A stretch of DNA of 53,685 bases from Discostella pseudostelligera. Taxonomy: Eukaryota; Bacillariophyta; Thalassiosirophyceae; Thalassiosirales; Thalassiosiraceae. The stretch is taken from contig JALLBK010000128.1 in NCBI GenBank assembly GCA_036940085.1, positions 1 to 53,685 of the forward strand. Reading direction: 5' to 3'. Shown here piece after piece: positions 31,701-42,400 of this stretch. Both the position numbers and the translations under genes were made by a program. Each line of letters starts with the position of its first letter. Positions within the stretch are counted from its first letter, which is position 1. The notes under the pieces were generated by a model, which saw nothing but the letters and a program-made list of their open reading frames with translations, had not been told where the DNA came from and ran no database searches.

Positions 31701-31984
31701 CGAAGGATGGTGTGGAAAAGAACGAAGCAATAATAGACCGATGGGGAAATGATCTTGATTCAATAGGAGTCCCAGTGATATGTGGCGGCGAGAACTCCTA
31801 TCACGATGTGAAAGAGGGCGTTGCTGCGGTTTTGACATCGGCGGCTGGTATGAAGAATCTCCTGACAGAAAGAGTTTCGTCGGTATTGTCGAGACATAAA
31901 AAGACGTTCTTTGGAAAGGAATGTTACGACACGTTAGAAGAGAAGGAGGAAGAAGGCTTCGAAGTAGGACCGGGTTCAATTTGA
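28763..31984 (+). CDS. membrane-bound PhoD-like metallophosphatase
   Basis: Single-exon frame of 1073 residues. Residues 1-200 are cytosolic-like and Ser/Asn/Gln-rich. One membrane helix lies at about 206-230. It is followed by a fibronectin-like beta segment (GGVTSTSAQFRVRGP) and a PhoD-type metallophosphatase domain to about residue 665. Metal-site motifs are visible: GDLHYED (about 381), WDDHDWLGNNED (about 422) and SGDNHMVAFDDG (about 568). Three further membrane helices lie at about 692-790. The last 270 residues are a very acidic, disordered tail with repeats around QQRDGAVV, QQRDVAIV and RQREDNV. PhoD enzymes hydrolyse phosphodiesters or monoesters with Ca/Fe. The four-helix topology places the enzyme domain outside the cytosol or in a lumen, with both ends cytosolic. 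A role in organic phosphate use is inferred. Confidence 0.88.
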   Translation: MASIPLPLSSSIDPEEEAFKALRNTICVICRKHGITSKDDPRLLEIISKYQDRYPTLTAESIEDQISYINGQQQSTTTSNNNNNDTAESNSSYYSSSAHNPEDTVAHSQSTAPRNNLSCEMDILPAISMEPDDTDVYANSRSLIMAEENSYSQQHQQQQVARDLNNSTTNKYTTTNEGGGGGEATNKEHGCCFEFKSKCNENNGFNLFTYTLFLSCCALLMFLTSVLTTYLNYNLSPYRDWALAGGVTSTSAQFRVRGPSSDDGKRREFVVSTNPNLAIEADQILNVPVSYNSFAPEEHSMKRVSLDTLSPMTQYYYGITRPQRTANSAIVDGYVGSFSTPAPEGTRMDFTIATGACALTGSMSDMFASVLDLNPLLFIHMGDLHYEDLKTVDIDDRLEAYDKVMGSPTQRLLYMRTIFAYMWDDHDWLGNNEDSNYDEAASVAKQSYTLGIPHYELGSTSNEATAAKYQAFTIGTVRFILTDLRSESIRSTEYFSGRVYSNAQKDWFYNELSQAANYDFVVWVSTRPWTEPDEVGSDGWGGFVSDRDELSAHIASTIGAGPRNLLVLSGDNHMVAFDDGSSTDYSGQKDYPGGFPLLHSGPLANFGSGVLDFFNPETNYFTDGCYAYNSELNYQFSTISFAFPSDESYTGCMLLRSYSKDSSNIIFEKELCGQVMRFGTPDQDTCQLERLSMPTQYIFVTAAGLLVINAILALWKLGWQRCSLALSYFGLGTVYYFITIAAAIAGAFCFSTLGVNMFAVSVFVLSQTAVGFLFICMAIVGHCSTPHADKNTMAETIKDSHDEEETSDKAIEEESIKSAEDTELEDSYMRIVNPDTAVAPTLDPVDEDDTQQRDGAVVNTIEPEGTDDDIQQRDVAIVPSIEPVENDARQREDNVTALSSSAEAAANTVDGSLPFPVILRHSNPDPASSEVSSEEDENMEDYDPSSPAARDMVDSIEHATPIDKMKIALVNNRGSAPETAKDGVEKNEAIIDRWGNDLDSIGVPVICGGENSYHDVKEGVAAVLTSAAGMKNLLTERVSSVLSRHKKTFFGKECYDTLEEKEEEGFEVGPGSI

Positions 31985-32316
31985 CATTAGTAAAGTAGTA
32001 CATTTTTTGATATTCGACCTAATTTCAGTTGCATGTTGTGTTCGTTTGGCGTCCCGCCGTCGCTGTCGTTTGTGTGCAGATATGACATTGGAGGTAGTGG
32101 AGCATATTACTCCAATTTGCACAAAGATGAACCGAGACTACTGGAATGGTGAAAGTGAAGATTTGCCAAAACGGGCAAAGCGAATTGTTGACTAATGGTG
32201 GACCGAAAACCATTCTCGTTGCCTGGAACAAAACCAACCAACTGTATTTGCACATATTTTGGGTGACTAGGATGATTGTAATTTTATCGGTCCTCGAATT
32301 GTATCGAACACACTAT
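31985..32316. other. convergent 3' intergenic region, nothing seen
   Basis: A 332-bp gap between the PhoD-like stop and the end of the second exon of the next gene. Two short frames occur (32007-32195 and 32146-32349), with no hydrophobic pattern, motif or start context that would support them. I found no repeat or RNA gene. Confidence 0.4.
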
Positions 32317-33590
32317 TCAGATCTTCCCTACACCTTCTGTTCCTCGTGATAGATACAAATGAAGAATTCCTGCGACAAGCAGTGTTCCCGTCCCCACAAG
32401 CACTTGAATTAATTATTTGGATGTGCTAAATTTTAGATTCGTGGATGTGCATAAAGGATGAAGTAATAGAGAAATGACTCACCAGCATTTCCACTGGGTT
32501 GGACAGCATAACCAACTGTGTTCCATAATGCATCTCCGCCAGTTCGTTGTACAACATCATCCCCGACCACTTCCGCAGCAAACTCCATCGAGTGATCCAG
32601 TATATTTGGGTCATTCATGGTCCGATGTGCGCTCTTCGTCAATAATTGCTGTGTGGCAGCAAGCACTTCCTGTTCTTCACCCAATTTTACTACCAGAGTC
32701 GTTAGTTCACGATAGACTTCTTCATCATTTACCAACTGTAACAGCAGGGCCTTCACTGCGGAGTAGATCTTTTCATTTTCGAGGACAGTCGTTACTAGTG
32801 TCGTCAGCTGAGCGGTTGTCTCTTTGTCATTAATCAAGTCATCCCAGATATTTCTGACAAGCTGCTTACAGGCATTCTGAAACGGCTCCATTTGTATCAC
32901 CCCCGATGCAATGCGGGATGCAGTTGTGCGGAGATTTTCACTATCGAGAAGATCGTTGAGTATTCGTTTGGCGTCTTCCTCGGGAGATTTGATAATGACA
33001 TTGCTCGTCGAAGAAGATTGCATATTATTATCCTGTTCTGCATCCTTTCTCATGCTATCCAACAATATTCGGACGGAGTGCTCTACTGGATCGTCCACAG
33101 GGATCATGTAGTCGTCTTCGGAAAGGGTACTTGCTTTTATTGAATTCCACACGTATGGTCCTATAATAAATGTGATGAGGATAACATTGAGTGTCCAAAT
33201 ATCAAGACTCAGGTGCGTTCGGACATAAGCATAAACCTCTCGTAGCGATGTTAGTGTATTGTTGAATGTATTCGTTTCTATCTCTTTGCGATGCTTGCCG
33301 TTGTATGTGAGACTTCGTTTGAAGATTGACGAATACGTCGGAATCGGTTGCGTAGGTGATGTTAAGTTACTTTTGACAAATGATAAGCATCTTGTCCGAC
33401 TCCTATTAAGATCTGATCGATATCCAAGATGGTTGGTGAGGCTTCTCGATTGTCGTGCATGCGATGCAGTAGGCGGGAGAGTGTTGAATGAGTGATGGTT
33501 GACGTGGGCTGTGCATATCTGCGTCTGACGGTGCTGCGTCTTGCGGAACCAACTGCCCAGTCTCGTCGGTGCGTTGCTCCGCAGGATCAT
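32317..33590 (-). CDS. mitochondrial-type membrane protein of unknown function
   Basis: Two exons, 33590-32483 and 32402-32317, with an 80-bp intron. The join reads QPSGNA/VLVGTGTLLVAGILHLYLSRGTEGVGKI and creates a C-terminal membrane helix that the unspliced frame lacks. The total is 397 residues. The N terminus is rich in Arg, Ser and Thr with almost no acidic residues for about 100 residues, like a mitochondrial presequence. A first membrane helix lies at about 130-152 (TLNVILITFIIGPYVWNSI). The segment between the helices (about 165-360) is all-helical, with repeated motifs of the type L..LL..E.VY..L..LV, suggesting an alpha-solenoid. I do not recognise the family. Confidence 0.72.
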
Positions 33591-34322
33591 TGCCAGAAAA
33601 ATGAACTGGGCACTAGAGATGGTGGTGAAAGTGATTGGGAGTCTGGGCTATGGTAGTCTATGGGTGGTGAGATAGGGGATAGTACTGGTACTGGTGCCGT
33701 CCGGATGCCGGATGTCGGCCATTGTCCATTGTCCATGGTACGTCTTCCCGCCAAATCTTTCTGACCGCAACATTATCAATTGGTCGTCGACGGACAGACT
33801 GATACAAGGAAGACACCGTTGTCCGTAGGTCGTCGCGAGGGATCGAGAGAGTGAGAGGATTGATGACGATAACGATGATGATTGACGACGACAATGATGA
33901 TGATGATAGGAGGGATAGACGATGATGAGATGACAGCGAATATGCATTTGGCGGCATTGTCATCACTACAAAATGCACGCTCGGAGAGATTTTATCGATG
34001 AATCTCCAGAGTCTCCAACGCAGAGTGAACATTCCCGATGAGCAATGAGCGATGAGTGATCTTTCTCCCACTTCCTCGAGAGAAGAACTTGTGAAAATTT
34101 TCCACTTGTGATACAGATAATCATCACATTAGACAAGAGCATCGAGCAATATCATAGTCTATTCTCTCACAAGAAGCGTTTGAGTTCGATCGATTATTCC
34201 ACATAACGCAAACGCACAACCCAATAAATCATTCCACCGTCACATCGAAAACAGCGCCGTGATATGGTACGTGCCAACTGAATGGAATCACCATACCTCG
34301 CACTGCAAAAACACTCACACTT
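33591..34322. other. intergenic region with one E2F-like site
   Basis: A 732-bp gap. TTCCCGCCAAA lies at 33745-33755, about 155 bp upstream of the previous gene's ATG. GAT/GAC-rich simple sequence covers about 33860-33925. A 137-codon minus-strand frame (33658-34071) translates this simple sequence into Ser/Ile runs and is unlikely to be a gene. The rest is AT-rich and without visible features. Confidence 0.4.
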
Positions 34323-35081
34323 CTAAAAGACAACATCGGCATCGTCCCCTGCATCAAATCTTGCCATAATATCCGACTCATTCGCACACGAAATTTTCAA
34401 CCCCTTGGCTTGCAACTCCGCAGCCTCTGCATCATGCTGCCTCTGAGCCTCCTCAATCTCCTCCTTTTTCTTCGACTGAACAAGCTTAAGACGCGTGAAG
34501 TCCTCACGTTCCAATTCATCCAATTCACGTTCGATGTACGTCAATACACCCTGAATTTTAGGAATGGTCACATTCTCTAACGCATTGACACGACGGTTGG
34601 TGATTTTCATAGCCTCATCGAGCGTAACGAAGGAAGTTTGGAGCGATGCCAATTTAATCAAATTCATGAGTAGAGCACTGTACTTTTGGCGGACCAACTG
34701 GATCTTTTTCCCACCCCCGACCAATCCTAAACTAGAATTGTCAGCGGCAGCCCCAGTTTCGTAGTATGTGAAGACGGGCAGTTTCACACCTGCTACATTG
34801 TCAATACCGGCCCCGACGCGTACACGAGCTGTCATACTCCCCTCTGAGACCTTTTGTTTGAAGTTGCCTGCGGCGTATTCAGCCTGTGTTAATGAGAAAA
34901 ATGCAGAGGATGAATCTGCCGCCATTCCGGACTTGGTCTCGGCGATGGATTTGGCGTAGTCGAGGAATTTGACCTTTAGAGCATCGGCCTTCTTTTTGAG
35001 GAGTTTGTGTCCGGACTCGGCGGCCTTCTTTTTGCCCTTGAAGACCTGCTGGTTCATACGGGTGGGGGGTACTTCCGACAT
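34323..35081 (-). CDS. V-type H+-ATPase subunit D
   Basis: Single-exon frame of 252 residues, close to the usual length of about 245-250. The family's long coiled-coil ends are visible: an N-terminal segment with GHKLLKKKADALKVKFLDYAKSI and a C-terminal segment with EAMKITNRRVNALENVTIPK and YIERELDELEREDFTRLKLVQSKKK. The middle has SMTARVRVGAGIDNVAGVKLPVF. Subunit D is the central rotor stalk of the V1 sector and couples ATP hydrolysis in the A3B3 head to the proton-translocating Vo ring on vacuole and endomembranes. In diatoms the pump is also important for acidifying compartments such as the silica deposition vesicle. Start at ATG 35081. Confidence 0.95.
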   Translation of the reverse strand: MSEVPPTRMNQQVFKGKKKAAESGHKLLKKKADALKVKFLDYAKSIAETKSGMAADSSSAFFSLTQAEYAAGNFKQKVSEGSMTARVRVGAGIDNVAGVKLPVFTYYETGAAADNSSLGLVGGGKKIQLVRQKYSALLMNLIKLASLQTSFVTLDEAMKITNRRVNALENVTIPKIQGVLTYIERELDELEREDFTRLKLVQSKKKEEIEEAQRQHDAEAAELQAKGLKISCANESDIMARFDAGDDADVVF

Positions 35082-35391
35082 GGTTGCCTTTGGCTGGCTG
35101 ACGGCGGAGGAGGATGTTGGTGTTGTATGTGGGGAGATAGAGTGCGGCGGCGGCGGCGGCGGATTTTTGGTGGAAGTTGAAATGACGGAAGAAAATCAGA
35201 CCGTTGAATCCACTTACTTAAGGAGCGACAAGAAAGCCTATTTTAGATGAGGAGCTGGCGACGCCCACGTCTTGTCCCTATTAATTCCATAATACATCGA
35301 GAACCCCAGCGGCCGGCCGGCGTTCGGACAGCCTGCCGCCAAAATTTACCGCCACACACTTCCACCATCAAGCCAAAAAAGCCAATGAACC

Positions 35392-37597
35392 ATGGCGTCC
35401 GCCACCACCACCCCCAGCAACAGCAAACAGCAACAGCAAAGAGGTAGACTACTACCTCAACCCAACAGAGCTATTCCGCTGGATAAACTACCGTCGATGG
35501 GATGGAGCAAAATCCCGTGCTCTAAGTCATCCAGAGGAATGCTCCACCTGGATCGTCTCGAGACACAGCTCCGATGGACGGGTACTCTGGAGACATCTAC
35601 CGCTACATTTGATATGCATGCAGAAGGAGGCGGCATGCGCCGTATCCGATGACTCTGATGTTCAGACAGTCGTGGCAAGTCGGCAGATGGAACAACTCGT
35701 GGATGTATTGCTCGACTGCTATCCTGAGGCGGCATCGAGTCCGGATGATCAGGGCATGTTGCCATTGCACTTATTGTTAAGTAAGGCGGATGGAGAGCCG
35801 AACGATCGCATCATATATCTATTACTATCATCGTTTCCCAATGCGGTGGATATACGAGATAGATTTGGGAGAACACCGTTGGATACACTACGAGAATCTT
35901 GTGGAAATGGAGAACAGGGTGGTACAAGTAGTGATCGATGCCGAGCGGCATTCCGGGCGCTCAAGAGGGCAAGATATGTCTCGGATAAGATTACTGCCAC
36001 AATTCGCGATGAGAGTGCCACCATTGTTGCGGGAATTCAACGTGAAGCCTCGAATGAGCGTGGTGCATCACATACAATTATCGTACGTTTAGAGGAGGAA
36101 CTAACTAAATGTCGGAATGAGATTGAGGCCGGTGAATCAGGTGCGCAAAAGCTCAAACTGGAAATACATAGGTTGAATGATACAATATCTTCGATGGAGG
36201 GCATGCTCAAAGATGCAAATAAGAATTTGGAAGTTACTCGGAAAGAACGCGATGATCTATTACTGGGTAGTCAGTCTATGAGGAGTCAGTTCGAAAACCA
36301 CAACGATGTCGTCGACAGAGTTCGAAGAGAAGCAGAACAAACCAGATTAAATGACCTGGAGACAATTTCCATGCTAAAGTCCGATCTTGGCACCTCAAAG
36401 GCCGTGGCGGAAGCATTAGAAACTCAACTACGATCTAAGTTTACCAGTGAGGAATACCTTTCAACTACTGTCTCTGACTTGGAAGACCAATTGGAGGAAC
36501 TCAAAGTTAGACATGAGCATACAACCAAAAAGCACGAGCATGAGATAGAGTCACTCGCTTCCGATAATGCGCGTCTTAAATCGAACGCTGAGGACCTAAC
36601 GATGAAGAATATGCAGCTACGGGAGAAGCTTAAGGACTTGAACAAGCAAATGTCGAGTATCATTGGCTCATACAGTGCACTTAATTCCGAGCATGACAGG
36701 CTGCTAGAGCTATCTCAAACGTACGAGAATAGTTTATTGGAAACAGTGCGGTCGGAACGTTCGCAGCTTGTAGAACATCTCAACAAGCAGCGTGAGTCTC
36801 TGGAGAAAACGTTTGCCGATCAAGAGCGCATAATTGAAGAATCGTTGATTTGCCAAGATAAATTGATATCGAACGTCAAGTCGGAACGTATGCGAGGGAG
36901 GGGTACGGTTGAAAAACTGCGCAACGAATTCAATCAGCTAAGGGCTGCCGCGGCTGAGAGGGAACGAGCAATTCACGTCGAGGAGCTAGCAGCGAACCGC
37001 AAGATGAAGCGAGACATTGAAAACAACCCACCAACATTGTCTACCAGAAGAAGTGAGATGGAATCAATTACTTCTTCATTGCCTGGAGGAGGAGAATCTC
37101 GAAATCCGCACCCTACATATTCCCCACATCGATCACCGCGAGTACCATCTATACAGCCATCAACCACGACGTCTACTACTGATGGTCGTCTAATACGGAT
37201 GCTCGATGAAAGGGCCGCTGCTCAATCAACACGAGACCACAGCCGCGGAAGTTCTGATTCAAGCTCCACCTTGGAATCAAGTGCTCAAGCACAGCATTAC
37301 AAGACCCTCCTCTTTCATACTAGTTCAAATGGGAAGAGTCATCCCCCGATCGACATTAGGAGAGATGGACATGGCGAACGCAGCACTGCGATTCTCTCGA
37401 ATAGTATTTCCACAGGCACCTACCCCAGCAGAGCAGGAGGAGGAGTGAGTTACAGCCTCGATCAATACTCACAGGATGCATCTGAAACCACTGGTCGGTA
37501 TAGTGAGTGTAGCAGCAGCACTAACACCAGCAGCAACTATTCCACTGATCCTACATCCTATCACCCACAGCTTCATCCGTGGAGACAACACAAGTAG
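35392..37597 (+). CDS. ankyrin-like and coiled-coil protein with frame-broken start
   Basis: The main frame (phase of 35609) is open from 35285 to the stop at 37597 but has no ATG before the conserved N-terminal domain. Read from about 35441 it gives DYYLNPTELFRWINYRRWDG and SHPEECSTWIVSRH, then GRVLWRHLPLHLICM, which are clearly protein-like. It continues into ankyrin-like repeats (QLVDVLLDCYPEAASSPDDQGMLPLH, YLLLSSFPNAVDIRDRFGRTPLD). The best start, ATG 35392 in a strong ACCATGG context, lies one frame away, so one extra base between 35392 and about 35440 would explain the break. After the repeats comes a coiled coil (about 36050-36980) and a Ser/Thr-rich tail. The repeat type is common in diatom gene families. 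Function is unknown, probably a protein-interaction scaffold. Confidence 0.75.
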
Positions 37598-38200
37598 AAA
37601 GCGAGTATCTACGCTCGAGGGTTGATGTTGTACGCTACCCTTTCATTGAGCTTCTGATAATTAATTCTATGATTGCATGAAGGTCGGATATGTTTACATA
37701 AAATAGACATCTTACTACACAATATTGTCCGCTTTGATGCATCCATTTTCAAGCTATCTCAGCAGCCTGGTGTTCACGGTGCGCGGAGGTGACTGGGCTC
37801 CCAGCTCCGCTCTAGAGAGGTCTCGAAGTGGGGAACGGAACTGTCTCCACTCCAAAAAATTACCGATGAAGACTATGCACTTCCAGGCAGTTGAGAACTT
37901 AATTTAATACTCCTAACTATCAACGACCTCCTGAGAACTTAATTTAATAACTATCTACGACCTCCTGAGACCAGAACAGTCATTTTCAACCGTACTGCAC
38001 TTTGCACCGAATCGATCTCGGAGAATCATTCATAATTAATTACAAACCAACCATGCACTCTCTAAACATTTTTCTACAACCATATGGCTTAAACGAATCA
38101 CTTTCTACCCAAAAGATACCTCAGCAACTTCACTTTTCATTTAATGATGCCCGTGCTCTCCCACTCGCCACCAAACTTGCTCTACAGGGAATACTACACT
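37598..38200. other. intergenic region with a short tandem repeat
   Basis: A 603-bp gap between convergent genes. At 37892-37965 two copies of TGAGAACTTAATTTAATA followed by an ACTATCNACGACCTCC block stand in tandem (40 and 34 bp; the second lacks six bases). Small frames at 37725 and 38002 show no convincing protein features, and the second runs antisense into the CHCH-domain gene. Confidence 0.5.
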
Positions 38201-38889
38201 TCAGCCAAAGGTTGTTTCATTGCGCTGACAAGATTGAAGCTGCTGATACAAAAAGGTGCACGCCTCCTGATCTCCCTTATTTTGCTTCAAGCAATCAAAG
38301 AACATTTCCTTATCATAGGCACAAGGTCCGGTAAGTTGCTGCTGCTGCTGACCTCCCATTTGAGCCGCGGGTGCCATTTGCTGTTGTTGCTGCTCGGCGG
38401 GGGCATCGCTTCCCCCACCAAACGAATTGGCCACGGCACCTACGGCACGATGAGCAATGGCGGAACCAGTCCCAAAGGCCATACCCTGTGCGATTGTCGA
38501 GCCGATGCCAGAGAGCATGCCGCCGCCACCGCTGCTTTGTTGGGCGGGGAGGGAGGATTGCATGGGAGCGGGAGGTGCATGATTCGCCGCTGGAGCTGCT
38601 GGGGGAGGGGGGGCAGCAGCCCTACGTGCCGGGGCGGGGGGAGCTGGGGTCCGTTTGGCCCCGAACAAGCCGCCGCCACTGCTGCTACTGCTACTGCTGC
38701 TTCCACTTCGTCGAGAACGCTGCGTGGAGGGAGGGCGGGGATGGAAATGAAATCAATGTGAGTGTATTTCAGCTACTACCATGATGACTATGCCTAACTA
38801 AGCCTACGCAAGCACAGCGACGGCACAAAAAGCGCAACAAGCCAATAGCAATGGAGCAGAGTTTCATGAGACTTCCGACTTACCGCCAT
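38201..38889 (-). CDS. CHCHD2/CHCHD10 (Mix17)-like twin CX9C protein
   Basis: Two exons, 38889-38884 and 38719-38201. The first exon is only 6 bp (ATG GCG), followed by gtaagt and a 164-bp intron ending ccacgcag. The join gives MARSRRSGSSS, the expected Arg/Ser-rich mitochondrial leader of this family, in a protein of 174 residues. A Pro/Ala-rich region follows. Then comes a hydrophobic Gly-rich segment (GIGSTIAQGMAFGTGSAIAHRAVGAV, about 72-100), Gln runs, and a C-terminal CHCH domain with two CX9C pairs (CAYDKEMFFDC and CTFLYQQLQSC). Such proteins are imported into the mitochondrial intermembrane space by the Mia40 relay. They act in respiration and cristae organisation. Without the tiny exon no ATG is available. 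Confidence 0.88.
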
Positions 38890-39468
38890 GGTGATTATGA
38901 TATTTATTTATTTCTAAAAGGAGGGGAGGAACCGAGAGCAGCCGATCAATAAAAAATTGGCCGATGGTTAAAGGTGGAATTGTGTGGGAGTGTTGTTTTT
39001 TGCTTTTTTTTCGATCGATGTCGCAGCGATCCTCGAATCTCTCGGTTGACGGACAGGAGAGTGACGATGACGACCTGCAATTTCTGGATTCTGGCCGCCT
39101 CCCATTTTTGGCGGGAGACATAAAGAATCGGACCACTACCGTAATTACACGTGGCAGAAATTTGGCGGGAGATGTGGCAGAAGGTGGCAGATGTTCGAAT
39201 GGCGGGAATCCAATTTCAATTGTGATACCGTGAAAATGGCGGGAACAGGTTCGTCATCTTGCTTGCCTTGCTTGCTTGCTTTTCTTCATCTCCAACTCCA
39301 TCTCTGATCTCTGACGATGATGCTGGACGCTGACGATGAGGTGGGCGGCATCGGCAGCCTCCTGGCAGTAGGTGACTCATAAATAATAATCCACCGTTGG
39401 CCATCGTATGACAACCATCGTTCATTAGCGAACTGAATCGGTTTGTGAAGGTGGTGGCAATAATCTTG
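38890..39468. promoter_or_regulatory. bidirectional promoter with four E2F-like sites
   Basis: The 579-bp gap between the divergent CHCHD2-like and ABCC genes. TGGCGGGA cores lie at 39109, 39163, 39200 and 39238, all in the same orientation. The first two are TTTGGCGGGA. ACACGTGGCAG lies at about 39147, between the first and second sites, the same G-box variant that accompanies the sites near 4720. I see no gene. Confidence 0.55.
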
Positions 39469-42400
39469 ATGAACAATTACAATTACATGATGAAGGGAAG
39501 CATGTCCAATGCCGGGGTGGCAGCGAGACGCTCACCCTCTCGCCTCATTGCATTCCTCGTTCTAGCACTGTGCATCGCCGTCCCAACGACAGCGTTTGCA
39601 ACACCTGTCGAACGAGCTTCCGTATTTCCACTTCACTCTACCAAGGCCGTAGTGTCAGACGCAACAACAACATCAAGGCCACGTCACTGGAAGGATGGAG
39701 AGTATAACAACAATGCATCCTTGGTATCCCGTCTTGTGTTCAACTACGTCGCTCCATTACTAGATATTGCAGCACAACGTCGATTGGAAACGGATGATGC
39801 CTTTCATGTACCAGATAACAAATCTATGGAGAGGGCGGTGACACGGCTAGAACAAATATATAAAGATTGTAGAGAAAGTTCTCAACGGGTAATAATGCAA
39901 CAGCAGCAGGCTCGAGCACATGAGTCAACAGCAACAGACTTGAGCAGCAAACGAAGAAGTAGATGGACACTGAAATCACTCATTCCATTTAGGAAACCGT
40001 CAGATCAATTTTCAGCGTCAGAAACTCGTGTCCTCAGCATCGCCTTACTGAAAAGTCAGAAAGATACGCTTCTGCTTACTGGGATACTCCGTCTACTCAA
40101 TACTATCGTTCAGGCATTTCCAGCATTGTTAATTGCACGTCTACTTCGGCAGATTGAGTCGGGAAATTCTATTCCCTCCTCTCAACCATTGATATCGGCA
40201 CTATCGCTGGTTTCCGTCCTGAGTGTTAAGATGGTGGTAGAAAATCAATATTTTCACAATGTTGTCAAGTGTGCATGTGAAGTTCGAGGATCTCTGTCGG
40301 GAATGATCTTTGACAAGAGTCTTCGCCTATCCAGGGGGGTCGGTGATAGAAAATTATCTAGTACTGTTGGGTATGATCACAAAACGAAAAAGAAGGCGAA
40401 GGCGAAGAAAAAGTTGGCCGTGTATGGATCTGGTGGGGCATTGAATCTAATGCAGAGCGACGCCGCGATCATTGAAGGTCTTACAATGCAGCTCCATACA
40501 CTGTGGGATGGTTTGCTGCAAATTTCAATCTACATTGCGTTGTTGTACAGATATCTTGGGACACCTGTGATATGGGGGTTGTCGGTCCTTCTCGCGACTA
40601 TACCAATCAATGCCATGATTCTTCGAATACTCAATCGTCTGAACCGGAGAGAGACCGAGGCAAAGGATGCAAGGATGAAGAAAACCACTGAGAGTATTAG
40701 TAACATGCAGCTTTTGAAGCTTCAAAGTTGGGAATCTATTTTTGCCAGGGATATTGAAAATTTTAGGGAAGAAGAATTGAAGAGGCTTACGAAACGAGGA
40801 GCGGTCCGTGCACTGAATCAAGCAATCAGTTTTGCTGTCCCTACCATTACGCTTGTCGCAACACTTTTTGCGTACGCTAGAATGGGCAAACCTATCGTCG
40901 CAAGTACAATATTCACTGCAATATCCCTCTTCAACCAGCTACGATTTCCGCTCCTTTTCTATCCGATGCTTATTGATTCGATGGCAAATGGGAAAAACTC
41001 ACTAAGGCGGATCTCATCCTACCTTGCGCAAGAAGAGATAGCGCCATACCTTGAACGCTACCCCAAACAACTTGATGGAGGAAGGATAGAAATGCACAAT
41101 GGAAATTTTGCTTGGGCGGCAGGCAGCGAGTCGGACAAAGAAGATGTGCATACCCCTAGAGTCCCCGCTTTAATTGATGCAAACATATCTGTTGCTCCTG
41201 GGGAAATTGTGGCTGTTGTGGGAGAAGTTGGCAGCGGCAAATCAGCTCTTTGCAAGGCTTTGATTGGCGAATTGAATCCAGCACCAAAAACAATTGTTGA
41301 TAAACAAATGCAGCATACCGAAGGCGTGCCACGAGTAATTGTTCAGGGATCCATTGCATACTGTGCGCAAGAAGCATGGCTTTCAAAAGGAACGATAAGG
41401 GAATCTGTTGTTTTTGGGAGAGAGTACGACGAAAAGAAATACTTGAGAGCCATTTGGGCTGCAGGCCTTGACGACGACATTGTGTCTACCAACTTTTCTG
41501 CTGAAATGAGGGCAACGAAGGCCATGTTAACCCACGATACAGACGTTGGTGAAGATGGATCAAACCTATCGGGAGGTCAGCGAGCGCGGGTTGCCCTTGC
41601 TCGCGCCCTGTATGATGAAAACGCTGGGGTTTATATCCTTGACGATGTTCTGAGTGCATTAGATTCATCGGTCGGTTCGACAGTATTTGAACGTGTCAGT
41701 TCGAGACTAAGGCAACAAAAGGCCGCTGCTATTTTTGTTACAAATGATCCTAACCTCCCAAGAAGGTGTGATAAAGTCATTCTCATGGGATCGCAGGGAG
41801 CTTCACCAGGTTCTCGAATTGTTGATGTTGGATCATACGATGATTTGATATCCCGTGGACATGACCTGAGTACTATTGTGCATCCTGAAGAAGAAGACAG
41901 TGATGGCGATGAAGATAATGGCGATGTCGCTTATGCAGTAGCCGATGATTCGGTGCTTCATCGTCAAAATGATATGCAACATGATGCAAAAAATACCGCA
42001 CCCCAACCAAACGAGCAAGCTCAAAAAATATCCACAGACGATTCGATGTTAACGGGAGCAATCCAATTGCGAACATATGCCGCATACTTCAAATCTGTAG
42101 CGAGTCCCGTGCTTATTTTGGCAGCCGTTGCGTCGTATTTCGTATCAAACGGCAGTCAATTTTTCCAGCAAATGGTGATTGCGAGATGGACTGATTTAAG
42201 TCCGGGTGCGATGGCCTCAGTGAGCAGTGAATACCTCAACAAGCTTGTCTATACTGCTGTGGCGGTGGCAGTTTCGATGTATTTTCGTAGTTACCTTACA
42301 ATGAGGGTTGGGGTGAGAGCATCGAAGTCTCTCCATAGGAAAATGCTGAAATCCATTTTTGAGGCCCCACTCTCCTTTTTCTCCACAACACCAAGTGGAC

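Noticed and set aside
33658..34071. A 137-codon minus-strand frame
   Set aside because: It translates GAT/GAC simple sequence into Ser and Ile runs and crosses an E2F-like promoter site.
35444..35468. A 25-bp GT-AG intron that would fix the ankyrin-like gene's frame
   Set aside because: Other introns here are 70-164 bp, and the sequence it would remove codes the conserved-looking DYYLNPT segment.
38002..38334. A 110-codon plus-strand frame
   Set aside because: Its second half is antisense to the conserved CHCH domain, which is clearly the coding strand.
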